A DNA stretch of 64,000 nt. Origin: Rubinisphaera margarita. GTDB taxonomy: Bacteria > Planctomycetota > Planctomycetia > Planctomycetales > Planctomycetaceae. The notes beneath the pieces were generated by a model, which was not told where the DNA came from, made no database searches, and worked only from the letters and a program-made list of their open reading frames with translations. This document shows, piece by piece, positions 39,253 to 47,258 of the stretch. Location of the stretch: the NCBI RefSeq assembly GCF_022267515.1, contig NZ_JAKFGB010000020.1, forward strand, positions 186,001 through 250,000, given 5' to 3'. How positions within the stretch are numbered: the stretch's first letter is position 1; each line of letters begins with the position of its first letter. A program made the position numbers and the translations under genes.

Positions 39253-40788
39253 CTACTTCTCACTCTCACTCACATCTCGAAGCATTCTGACAGCCGAAGT
39301 CTCAAACAACTCCTGCCATTCGGGGGCGACCAGGGTGTCGCAGTCTTCCTGGGCATAGCCGGTGTTTGTTCGCTGGATCACCGTGGGTGTGTAGTAGATG
39401 TAGCCGTTGGTGTAGCCGGCGACGAAGGCGGCGGGATCGTCGATTTGTTTTTTGATGTTGAGGCCGACTTCGACGGTCAATTCGCCGGGGAAGGTGACGA
39501 GTTTGAAGTCGCCAATGCGGAGGGCGCACATCTCGACCGACAGGGTGCTGCTGTCGGCTTCCTGGGTTTCCTTTTGATGCCGCTTCAGTAACGCAAGGTT
39601 GGCGTTGAGGCGTGTCAGTTCTTCCATGACCTTGATGTTCGCCAGATAGGCTTCGACCTGGGCCCGGTTTTCTGCATCGAGCCGCTTGAGGTCGTCGCGG
39701 CCGATCTGTTCGTCGTGCAGATACCCCTGCGCATAAGCCGAGGGGAACTCGGGGTTCATCTTCTGTTGAATCAGCAGTGGCATGAACGTCTTGAAGTTGA
39801 TGTTCGTACGACGCAGTGAGTTGACCAGCTTGTCGCGTTCGGTTTCGATGGCATCGATTCGCTGCTGATAGTCGGTCGCCCGGGGAATGGTGAGCACCTG
39901 ATGGTCGATCTCAAGCGATTGACTGTCTGATCGCGGCAACTCCTGGGCGGCGTCCAGGACACGAGTTCCGAGGAAGTAGCCGAGTGTCTCGGCGTCGGGT
40001 GGCTGATGGACCTCCTTGTAGCGGACCGGATTGATGTCGCCGCCGCAGCCCTGAATGAAGAAAGCCATCGCATCGCCGTCGAAAGCGGTCTCCACCAGAG
40101 TGGACGCATAGCCGGGGAAGTCGGCTGACGAGCCTTTGCTCGGCGGGTTCATGATCGGGTGGCAGGCGAAGTTGTAGACAACCGCGAGCGGGCGACCATC
40201 TTCGCGGTCGAGTCGCAGCAGCCCCACTTCCGGATCGATCGGACCGACTTTGGCGATGTCCTCATCCCAGGCGAATGAATACGCCCGTCGCATATCGACC
40301 TGACTCCCATCCTTGAGGAAGACTCGACGATTCTCGCTGATTCGCGGCTCGTGAGCCGTGCCGACCGAAACGCGCACCGGCTCCATCTGTTTCGCGGCTT
40401 CGCGAACGATCTTCACCACCAGTTGGTCAGAATCGGAACGGACGCTGCCGTGGCAGTGACTCGCATTCACGACCAGATTCTCAGGCGAAATGCCGGGGTC
40501 CTGACGCAACTCGTCGCGGACGCTCTGCATGAACGAATCGGGAATCGCTCCAATGCCGCCAATGGCGACCGCATCGACCGTAATGAGCACGGCCGTCGTG
40601 TCGCCCTGCTTGAGCACAAGAGCTTTGGCGTAACAGGGATCGTTAACGCGGGCGACGTCCGGATTCGTAATCTCAATCCGGGCGACCCCGGCGAGCAGGG
40701 GCTCCGCTGCAGTGGACTGCGAGAAAGTGGAGAGGCAAAGCGTGAGAACGAGAACAAGAATCGCAACTGGCTGTCGTCGAACGGGCAT
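39253..40788 (-). CDS. Neutral/alkaline ceramidase-like secreted hydrolase
   Basis: The 511-residue protein has a signal peptide (about 1-28) and an N-terminal neutral/alkaline ceramidase-like domain. Zinc-ligand-like stretches are NASHCHGS (about 108-115) and FACHPIMNP (about 198), with GCGGDINPVRY (about 235) as the third conserved piece. True ceramidases split ceramide into sphingosine and fatty acid; planctomycete versions may act on other amides, and many are annotated only as ceramidase-domain proteins. The C-terminal Ig-like domain of classical enzymes (over 650 residues) is absent. It is monocistronic. Confidence 0.8.
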   Translation of the reverse strand: MPVRRQPVAILVLVLTLCLSTFSQSTAAEPLLAGVARIEITNPDVARVNDPCYAKALVLKQGDTTAVLITVDAVAIGGIGAIPDSFMQSVRDELRQDPGISPENLVVNASHCHGSVRSDSDQLVVKIVREAAKQMEPVRVSVGTAHEPRISENRRVFLKDGSQVDMRRAYSFAWDEDIAKVGPIDPEVGLLRLDREDGRPLAVVYNFACHPIMNPPSKGSSADFPGYASTLVETAFDGDAMAFFIQGCGGDINPVRYKEVHQPPDAETLGYFLGTRVLDAAQELPRSDSQSLEIDHQVLTIPRATDYQQRIDAIETERDKLVNSLRRTNINFKTFMPLLIQQKMNPEFPSAYAQGYLHDEQIGRDDLKRLDAENRAQVEAYLANIKVMEELTRLNANLALLKRHQKETQEADSSTLSVEMCALRIGDFKLVTFPGELTVEVGLNIKKQIDDPAAFVAGYTNGYIYYTPTVIQRTNTGYAQEDCDTLVAPEWQELFETSAVRMLRDVSESEK

Positions 40789-40940
40789 CGTGATTCCTTG
40801 CGAAGGTCAGCATCGGGGAGAGCACTTAGGCGTATTCGTTTTCAGCCTACAGAATCGAACTTGAAGAAACGAGCGCGACGGTCTGATTTCAGTTTCTCAG
40901 GCGCGTGACCCCTGCAAATCTGCTAGATTGAGGAGGTCGA

Positions 40941-40972
40941 ATGAAACGGACGAGCGGCGTCTGAAGGACGCC
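40941..40972 (+). promoter_or_regulatory. Seven-codon leader with strong ribosome site and overlapping hairpin
   Basis: A short frame ATG...TGA (40941-40964; peptide MKRTSGV) is preceded by AGGAGG (40931-40936). Its end lies in a hairpin GGCGTC/GACGCC (40956-40961 with 40967-40972, loop of 5), and the bicupin starts at 41011 in another frame. This layout recalls leader-peptide control, but no codon run identifies an amino acid signal. Confidence 0.4.
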
Positions 40973-41010
40973 CGCAAGGCATTTCGGAATGGACAAGAGG
41001 GGGACAAGCC

Positions 41011-41931
41011 ATGAGCACTGTCGAAACCCATTTGAACAAAACCTGGGCGACTCGGGCGATCAGCTGGGAGTACGGAGCAGCCGCCAGTCCTGATCTGGTT
41101 GATGTGCCGATTGAACCCTTTCCGGCGAGTCTGCATGAGATCGATGAAACGAGCATCATTCCGCTCGATCTCTCGCGTGTGATCGGCACGCCGTGGCAGG
41201 CGACTACGCCGAGTCTGCTGGCGCACTTCATCGCGATTAAGTCGGCAGAGTCGATCCAGCTGGCGGAGAAGACATCGTCGGAAGTGTTCTTCGTGATGCG
41301 GGGAGCCGGGAGACTGGTGACCGATCAGGGAACACTCGAGTGGAAGCAGGGTGATGTCTTCACGTTGCCTCGACACGATTCCGTCGTTCTGGAAGCCGAT
41401 GAGAACTCGGCGCTCTACTGGGTGCACGACGGTCCCCTGTTGAGATACCTCGGCTCGGAGCCACAGCAGAAGCGGTTCGAGCCGGCGTATTATTCCCGCG
41501 AGTATCTGCAGACTGAAGTCGACCGGATTCGCCAGACGGGGATTGACGAGCAGCGCAATCGCAACGGGATCATTCTTGGCAACCCGGCCAGTTCCGATAC
41601 GAAGACGCTGACGCATTGCATGTGGTCGCTCTTCAATGTGCTGCCGGCTCGATCGGTGCAGAAGCCGCATCGGCACAACTCGGTCGCCGTCGATCTGGCG
41701 GTCTCCGCTGCTCCCGGCACCTACACGATGATCGGCAAAGAGATTGACGCGAAAGGGAATATCATCAATCCGGTTCGAGCCGACTGGAATCCGAACTCGG
41801 TCTTCGTCACGCCGCCCGGCTGGTGGCATTCGCATCACAATGAATCCGATGAAGACGCGTATGTCTTCCCGGTTCAGGATGCAGGATTGCAGACATTCCT
41901 GAGGACACTCGACATTCAGTTCGTTTCTTGA
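41011..41931 (+). CDS. Two-domain cupin, gentisate-dioxygenase-like fold
   Basis: The 306-residue cytoplasmic protein has two cupin barrels: an N-terminal one (about 80-150, SSEVFFVMRGAG then GDVFTLPRHDSV) and a C-terminal one (about 205-300, KPHRHNS then PPGWWHSHHNE). Only the second shows a good set of histidines for metal binding; the first lacks the HxH. The pattern is close to gentisate 1,2-dioxygenase and related bicupins, but activity on gentisate is not established. The ribosome site AGAGGGGG precedes the ATG. It is 81 bases from the LctP-type permease gene and likely belongs to the same catabolic transcript. Confidence 0.75.
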   Translation: MSTVETHLNKTWATRAISWEYGAAASPDLVDVPIEPFPASLHEIDETSIIPLDLSRVIGTPWQATTPSLLAHFIAIKSAESIQLAEKTSSEVFFVMRGAGRLVTDQGTLEWKQGDVFTLPRHDSVVLEADENSALYWVHDGPLLRYLGSEPQQKRFEPAYYSREYLQTEVDRIRQTGIDEQRNRNGIILGNPASSDTKTLTHCMWSLFNVLPARSVQKPHRHNSVAVDLAVSAAPGTYTMIGKEIDAKGNIINPVRADWNPNSVFVTPPGWWHSHHNESDEDAYVFPVQDAGLQTFLRTLDIQFVS

Positions 41932-42012
41932 GACAGACCGCTCGACCGCATCTCTGCGGATGACACGGCAACACCATTGAGTCCACTGCATTGACGCCGG
42001 AGGCGACCCAGG

Positions 42013-43686
42013 TTGATCGCTGTTTTACTCTCGCTCTTGCCGCTGCTGGTGGTCGGCATTTTGTTAATCGGCCTCCGCTGGCCCGCGGCTCGGGTGATGC
42101 CGCTTTCTTACATCACGATTCTGCTGGTCGGCTATTTCTACTGGCAGTTGCCGCCCGCTCAGCTGGCTGCGGCAACCGTTAACGGATTGATCGTCTGCGC
42201 GAGTCTGCTTTACATCATCTTCGGGGCGATCCTGCTGCTCAACACATTGAGCGAATCGGGCGGACTGGCCCGGATTCGCGCCGGCTTTCTGGCGATCTCG
42301 CCCGATCGTCGTGTGCAGGTCATTATCATCGCCTGGCTGTTCGGTTCGTTTATGGAAGGGGCGGCCGGCTTTGGCACGCCTGCGGTCATCTGCGTCCCGC
42401 TGTTGATTGGCCTCGGTTTTCCCGCCCGGGCAGCCGTGATAGCCGGCATGATGATTCAGTGCACGCCGGTTTCGTTCGGGGCGGCCGGTACGCCGATTCT
42501 GATTGGGGTCGATAAGGGACTCGCGGCGACGGAAACGCTGCAAAGTGAACTGAGTGCCATCTACGGAACTCTCGAACGTCGCGAGATCCTGGAGCAGATT
42601 GGTCTGCGGGTGGCTCTCCTGCATGGAGTTATTGGTACGGTGATTCCGCTGGCGATTGTCGCTACGCTGACGCGATTGTTCGGTGAGGAACGCTCGTTCA
42701 AGCAGGGGTTGCGAATCTGGAAGTTCGCGATCTTCGCCGCCCTGGCGATGATCATCCCCTACGTGACGATTGCCTTCCTGCTCGGCCCGGAGTTTCCGAC
42801 GTTGATTGGCTCGCTGATCGGACTGGCAATTGTCATCCCGGCGGCCCGCAGCCGGTTTCTCTGTCCGGAGGAGCCCTGGGACTTCCCGCCGAAAGAAACA
42901 TGGTTGGATGGCTGGACCGGCGACTATGCGATCGAGCCACAACTTGGGACTCAGATGCCGCTGGCTGTCGCCTGGGGGCCTTATCTGCTGACGGCCGCTC
43001 TCCTCGTGCTGACGAGACTTCCCGGGCTGGGGCTCGATGCCTTTCTCAAAACGTTCACGCTGCCTCCGACGGGAGAGCCCCTTCAGAATCTGTTCGGGTC
43101 GAACATCTCCGCTTCGCCCATTCCGTACCTGTATCTGCCGGCTGCCGTGTTCATTGTGTCGAGTCTGTTCGCGGTGATGCTGCATCGCATGCCTGCAGCC
43201 GCGTTCCGCACGGCTCTGTTCCGCTCATCCCGGCTGATGATTCCGACGTCAGCCGCTCTTGTCTTTACGGTTCCCATGGTGCAGATCTTTATCAACTCCG
43301 GTGGAGGCGCCGGGGTGGAGCAGGATATGCCGACTGTGCTTGCCAACGCAGCCGCTCAGGCGTCCGGGACCTGGTGGCCCCTGTTCTCGCCGGCCATCGG
43401 TGGACTTGGCGCCTTCGTTGCCGGGAGTAATACGGTCAGCAATATGATGTTCGCCCAGTTCCAGTTTCAGACGGGCGTCCAGATTGGCGTCAATCCGTTG
43501 TGGATTGTCGCTGAGCAGGCGGTTGGCGGGGCGGCTGGAAACACGATTTGTGTGCATAACGTCGTCGCCGCGTGTGCGGTTGGGGGGCTGTTTGGCCGCG
43601 AGGGGGGAATTCTCCGCGTGACATCGTTTCTGTTTCTCTACTACGTGACTGCGGCCGGGCTGATCGGCCTGTTTCTGGTCCGCTGA
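42013..43686 (+). CDS. L-lactate permease (LctP) family transporter
   Basis: The 557-residue protein has about 13 membrane helices and both LctP hallmarks: GSFMEGAAGFGTPAVI (about residue 110) and GSNTVSNMMFAQFQFQ (about 472). The family takes up lactate or glycolate by proton symport. The start is TTG at 42013, supported by GGAGG nine bases upstream. Its neighbours are a hydroxyproline-type deaminase and epimerase, which share its transcript (21-base gap), so hydroxyproline or a 2-hydroxy/2-keto acid is a possible alternative cargo; this is inference only. Confidence 0.88.
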   Translation: MIAVLLSLLPLLVVGILLIGLRWPAARVMPLSYITILLVGYFYWQLPPAQLAAATVNGLIVCASLLYIIFGAILLLNTLSESGGLARIRAGFLAISPDRRVQVIIIAWLFGSFMEGAAGFGTPAVICVPLLIGLGFPARAAVIAGMMIQCTPVSFGAAGTPILIGVDKGLAATETLQSELSAIYGTLERREILEQIGLRVALLHGVIGTVIPLAIVATLTRLFGEERSFKQGLRIWKFAIFAALAMIIPYVTIAFLLGPEFPTLIGSLIGLAIVIPAARSRFLCPEEPWDFPPKETWLDGWTGDYAIEPQLGTQMPLAVAWGPYLLTAALLVLTRLPGLGLDAFLKTFTLPPTGEPLQNLFGSNISASPIPYLYLPAAVFIVSSLFAVMLHRMPAAAFRTALFRSSRLMIPTSAALVFTVPMVQIFINSGGGAGVEQDMPTVLANAAAQASGTWWPLFSPAIGGLGAFVAGSNTVSNMMFAQFQFQTGVQIGVNPLWIVAEQAVGGAAGNTICVHNVVAACAVGGLFGREGGILRVTSFLFLYYVTAAGLIGLFLVR

Positions 43687-43707
43687 TTCGCAACGGAAGG
43701 TTGTCCG

Positions 43708-44685
43708 ATGAACGAAGCTGCTCAGGTTTTTCGAGGCTGCATTCCGGCTCTGATGACGCCCTGCCAGGCCGATGGGACGCCTCACTACGAGGAACTCGTG
43801 GCGACCGCACAGCGGTTGATCTCGCGTGGAATGCAGGCGGTCGTCTATTGCGGCTCCATGGGAGACTGGCCGCTGCTGACTGACGAGCAACGCATGGAAG
43901 GCGTCCGGCAACTCACGGAAGCCGGCGTGCCGGTTGTTGTGGGCACGGGGGCACAGAACACGAAACAGGCGGTCGCACACGCGGCTCATGCCCTGGAAGT
44001 GGGAGCGGCCGGGCTGATGGTCATTCCCCGCGTCTTGTCGCGAGGTTCATCGGTCGCCGCACAGCGGGCTCACTTCGCCGAGGTTCTCAACGCGGGTGGA
44101 GACCTGCCCGCAGTCATCTATAACAGTCCGCACTACGGATTCGAAACGAAAGCCGATCTGTTTTTCGATCTGCGATCGAGCCATGAGAATCTGGTCGGGT
44201 TCAAGGAGTTCGGCGGAGCAGACTCGCTGACCTACGCGGCTGAGCAGATCACGAGTGGAGATCCCGATCTGGTCCTCATGGTCGGCGTCGATACGCAGGT
44301 CTTTCACGGTTACGTGCGTTGTGGCGCCCGAGGTGCCATCACCGGAGTCGGCAACGCGTTGCCCCGGGAAGTATTGAGACTGGTCCAGCTCTGCGAACGG
44401 GCCGCCGAGGGGGATCCCGACGCCCGACGTCTGGCTCATGAACTGAGCGATGCGCTGGCTGTCCTCTCGAAGTACGACGAAGGTTGCGATCTCGTGCTCT
44501 ATTACAAGCATCTGATGGTGCTCGAAGGGCACACCGGATACACACTGCATTTCAACAGTTCCGACCGTCTATCGGACAGTCAGCGGAGTTACCTCGAAGC
44601 CCAGTGGGCCCAGTTCCGCAGCTGGTGGAGTACCTGGCCGGGGGCGTCCGATCAGCCGAGCGAGGTCGCTGATGCGGTTCATTGA
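43708..44685 (+). CDS. DapA-family lyase, probable 1-pyrroline-4-hydroxy-2-carboxylate deaminase (LhpC-like)
   Basis: The 325-residue enzyme belongs to the dihydrodipicolinate synthase/N-acetylneuraminate lyase family. The Schiff-base lysine is K166 (VGFKEFGG) and the catalytic Tyr is Y138 (VIYNSPHYG). The sequence closely follows the hydroxyproline-pathway group: VYCGSMGDWPLL near 50 and VGTGAQNT, LMVIPRVLSRG, CGARGAITGVGN. In that pathway the enzyme deaminates pyrroline-4-hydroxy-2-carboxylate to alpha-ketoglutarate semialdehyde. The next gene is a proline racemase-family epimerase overlapping by 14 bases, matching the pathway order. DapA itself is less likely because the neighbours are catabolic. 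Confidence 0.82.
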   Translation: MNEAAQVFRGCIPALMTPCQADGTPHYEELVATAQRLISRGMQAVVYCGSMGDWPLLTDEQRMEGVRQLTEAGVPVVVGTGAQNTKQAVAHAAHALEVGAAGLMVIPRVLSRGSSVAAQRAHFAEVLNAGGDLPAVIYNSPHYGFETKADLFFDLRSSHENLVGFKEFGGADSLTYAAEQITSGDPDLVLMVGVDTQVFHGYVRCGARGAITGVGNALPREVLRLVQLCERAAEGDPDARRLAHELSDALAVLSKYDEGCDLVLYYKHLMVLEGHTGYTLHFNSSDRLSDSQRSYLEAQWAQFRSWWSTWPGASDQPSEVADAVH

Positions 44686-45625
44686 CTCACATACCGAAGG
44701 TGAACCAACCCGCGTCATTATTGCAGACGGTCCGGACCTGGGATCGGGCTCGCTGACAGATCGTCTCGCTCGTTTTGCCAGAAACTTCGACCACTACCGG
44801 CGAGCCGCAATGCTCGAACCTCGCGGGGCAGAGTCACTCGTGGGGGCACTGCTGTGCGAGCCGGATCATTCGCACTGTGCGGCGGCAGTTATCTTCTTCA
44901 ATAACACGGGCTATCTGAAGATGTGCGGTCACGGCACGATCGGTCTGGCGGTGACGCTGGCACACATGGGGCGTCTGGAGACAGGGATCGCCGAGATTCA
45001 GTCACCGGTCGGAATCGTGAAAGTCGAACTGCTCGCCCCGAACGAAGCCGCCGTCGAAAATGTGCCGAGCTATCGCTACCGGAAGAACGTTGAAGTGAAC
45101 GTCGACGGGCTGGGACTTATTCAGGGGGACATCGCCTGGGGCGGGAACTGGTTCTTCCTGGTCGAGCGGTCGCCAGCACCTTTGACGCCGGCCAGTATCC
45201 CGGAACTCTCCCGATGCGCCCGACTGATTCGGAGAGAATTGGGTCGGCAGGATATTACCGGAGAGAACGCCGAGGAAATCGACCACATCGAGTTCTTCGG
45301 CCCTCCAGCGGCCGCTGAGGCCCACAGCCGAAACTTCGTCTACTGCCCCGGCGGGGCGTTCGATCGCTCGCCGTGTGGAACTGGCACCAGTGCCAAACTG
45401 GCCTGTCTGGCAGCGGATGGGAAACTCGCCCCGGGCGAAATCTGGATCCAGGAAAGCATCATTGGCAGCCGATTTCGGGCTTCGTATCGAACGGGGGAAT
45501 CGGGCACGATCATTCCCCGAATTGTCGGTACCGCCTTCATTTGCGCCGAAGGACGATTGATTCAGCAACCGGACGATCCGTTCCGGGATGGAATTGTACT
45601 TACCGACGGATGGGCGACGCTTTGA
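44672..45625 (+). CDS. Proline racemase family, probable 4-hydroxyproline 2-epimerase
   Basis: The 317-residue enzyme has the two catalytic cysteines of racemases/epimerases: C85 in MCGHGT and C235 in SPCGTGT. Having both rules out the dehydratase subfamily, where one is Thr. Together with the LhpC-like lyase it fits trans-4-hydroxy-L-proline to cis-4-hydroxy-D-proline isomerisation, but proline racemase remains possible. Start ATG at 44672 overlaps the preceding stop by 14 bases, implying coupled translation. The D-hydroxyproline oxidase and the semialdehyde dehydrogenase needed to complete the route are not in this window. Confidence 0.88.
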   Translation: MRFIDSHTEGEPTRVIIADGPDLGSGSLTDRLARFARNFDHYRRAAMLEPRGAESLVGALLCEPDHSHCAAAVIFFNNTGYLKMCGHGTIGLAVTLAHMGRLETGIAEIQSPVGIVKVELLAPNEAAVENVPSYRYRKNVEVNVDGLGLIQGDIAWGGNWFFLVERSPAPLTPASIPELSRCARLIRRELGRQDITGENAEEIDHIEFFGPPAAAEAHSRNFVYCPGGAFDRSPCGTGTSAKLACLAADGKLAPGEIWIQESIIGSRFRASYRTGESGTIIPRIVGTAFICAEGRLIQQPDDPFRDGIVLTDGWATL

Positions 45626-45728
45626 GAAGATTTTCAGGAAAATACCGATTGGCTTTCCGGGAATCTCGTCTAAGTTGAATGTTGGGACCCCAACGACTTC
45701 GAACTAGACGCAGTGAAAGGAGGCTCCG

Positions 45729-46415
45729 ATGGCAGCGGCAGTCGCTACATCTCGCCTTGCGGCCCATCAGGTAATCAAAGTCTTCATCGTTGACGATCAT
45801 CCCATTGTCCGGCAGGGATTGAGGCAACTGATCAGTCAGCAGGAAGATCTGATCGTCTGTGGTGAAGCCGAGGGGATGTCCCAGGCAATGCAACTTTTCT
45901 TCGAGACGAAGCCCCACGTCATGCTGGTGGACATCTCTCTGGAGAACGGCAATGGAATCGAACTGGTCAAGGAGTTGATCGCCCACGATCGGGGGCTGAA
46001 CATCCTTGTCTGCTCCATGCACGACGAAGCTCTGTATGCAGAGCGGGCTCTTAGGGCGGGAGCGAAAGGGTACATCAACAAGGACGAAGCAACCGACCGG
46101 CTGATTGAAGCCGTGCGTCGTGTGGCGTCCGGACAGATCTTTCTCAGCGATGAAATGACGCACCGGTTCCTGTCACGGCAAGTCGGAAAGGGGGAAGTCG
46201 CCCCACCGGGTCCGATGGAATCGCTGTCAGACAGAGAACTTGAAGTCTTCGAGCAAATCGGCCATGGCATGAAGACCCGCCAGATCGCTGAACGACTGCA
46301 TCTTAGTCCGAAGACCGTGGAGACCTATCGCGAAAACATCAAACGCAAACTGAACCTGGCGAACTCCGTGGAACTGACTCAGCACGCCGTCCAGTGGGTG
46401 TTGGAGAATACCTAA
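45729..46415 (+). CDS. NarL/LuxR-type response regulator (orphan)
   Basis: The 228-residue protein has a receiver domain (about 16-135; acidic pair D22/D23, phosphoacceptor D68, conserved K118) and a C-terminal LuxR-type helix-turn-helix (about 165-225; LSDRELEVFEQIGHGMKTRQIA, cited here in two pieces: LSDRELEVFEQIG, HGMKTRQIA). AGGAGG sits six bases before ATG. No sensor kinase is near, so the partner is elsewhere or the protein responds to small phosphodonors. It lies between the hydroxyproline-type cluster and the peroxiredoxin; control of either is possible but unshown. Confidence 0.92.
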   Translation: MAAAVATSRLAAHQVIKVFIVDDHPIVRQGLRQLISQQEDLIVCGEAEGMSQAMQLFFETKPHVMLVDISLENGNGIELVKELIAHDRGLNILVCSMHDEALYAERALRAGAKGYINKDEATDRLIEAVRRVASGQIFLSDEMTHRFLSRQVGKGEVAPPGPMESLSDRELEVFEQIGHGMKTRQIAERLHLSPKTVETYRENIKRKLNLANSVELTQHAVQWVLENT

Positions 46416-46461
46416 GCGGGTAAACTGCTCCAGAGCGAGGGACAGGTCATCAGGCTCGGTC

Positions 46462-46971
46462 TCAGGCTTCGCCGCGGCCGGGGTAGTCTTTCTCGATGAT
46501 GAAGTCGATACCGGTGAGCAGTTCATCAATATCCGGTCGCGTAAACGGCATCGTCTGAATCGAAGCGGCGTACAACTCGCCATCCGGCCGCACGATGAAC
46601 AGCCCCGGCTCACTAAAGATATCGGGCTCTCCCTGCTTGATGCCCTTCGAGACATACAGTCCCCACGTTCTCGCTTCCTCGATCGGCAGGCCATACCCGA
46701 GGGGAATCTTGCTGATTTTCCATTCTTCAGCCGAACGCTCGGCTCGCTCTTGAGTATCGCTGCTGATCGCGATTGCGGTGATTCCACGCGATGTGATCTC
46801 ATCCATCTTCCGGTCGATACTGTGGAGATATTGCCGACAGATCGGACAATGGTAACCTCGGTAGAAGAACAGGAAGGTGAAGTGCTCCGGAGACTGGTCA
46901 CCGAGGCTCCAGTCCTGACCACCGACCGTTTTGACTGTGAGTGATGGCACCTGCGTCTGCGGCTTCAGCAT
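46462..46971 (-). CDS. Peroxiredoxin-like (AhpC/TSA) protein
   Basis: The 169-residue protein has a thioredoxin fold with a CPIC motif (C42 and C45 in YHCPICRQYL). The motif departs from the TxxC of standard peroxiredoxins and resembles redoxin-family members with a resolving cysteine three residues away. It probably reduces peroxides or disulfides in the cytoplasm, with no signal peptide. It converges on the response regulator (46-base gap) and is divergent from the sulfatase operon. C-terminal part is ordinary. Confidence 0.8.
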   Translation of the reverse strand: MLKPQTQVPSLTVKTVGGQDWSLGDQSPEHFTFLFFYRGYHCPICRQYLHSIDRKMDEITSRGITAIAISSDTQERAERSAEEWKISKIPLGYGLPIEEARTWGLYVSKGIKQGEPDIFSEPGLFIVRPDGELYAASIQTMPFTRPDIDELLTGIDFIIEKDYPGRGEA

Positions 46972-47183
46972 CTTGATCTCCCTGGTTGAATCTCCTGTCT
47001 GAGAGCTCCGTCCACGCTGGGAGAGAGGTCTCTATTCCGATTGTATCCGTCAGAAGAGAGATGCCCATCCCTTGGTCTGGAGACTCGGAGAAATCCGCGT
47101 CGAGACGGGAGTCTTTCCATCTGCTTCCGTTCTACGGGTGGCGGCGTACCGTCGAGCGATTAGCCGGAATGCTCCGCTTGTCG

Positions 47184-47212
47184 TTGACGGAACGTTCGCG
47201 TCGATCAATACT
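47184..47212 (+). promoter_or_regulatory. Candidate promoter of the sulfatase operon
   Basis: TTGACG (47184-47189) and AATACT (47207-47212) lie 17 bases apart, about 46 bases before the ATG at 47259. The -35 box is close to consensus; the -10 box is weaker. Confidence 0.35.
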
Positions 47213-47258
47213 CGATCACATGCGCAAGTCTTCTTTGATCCATCGAGGGAAGTGTGAA

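Noticed and set aside
41011..41931. Bicupin as a proven gentisate 1,2-dioxygenase
   Set aside because: The first cupin domain lacks the metal-binding HxH and no aromatic-degradation gene is nearby; family resemblance only.
43708..44685. DapA of lysine synthesis
   Set aside because: The sequence follows the hydroxyproline-deaminase group and overlaps an epimerase gene; no lysine genes are near.
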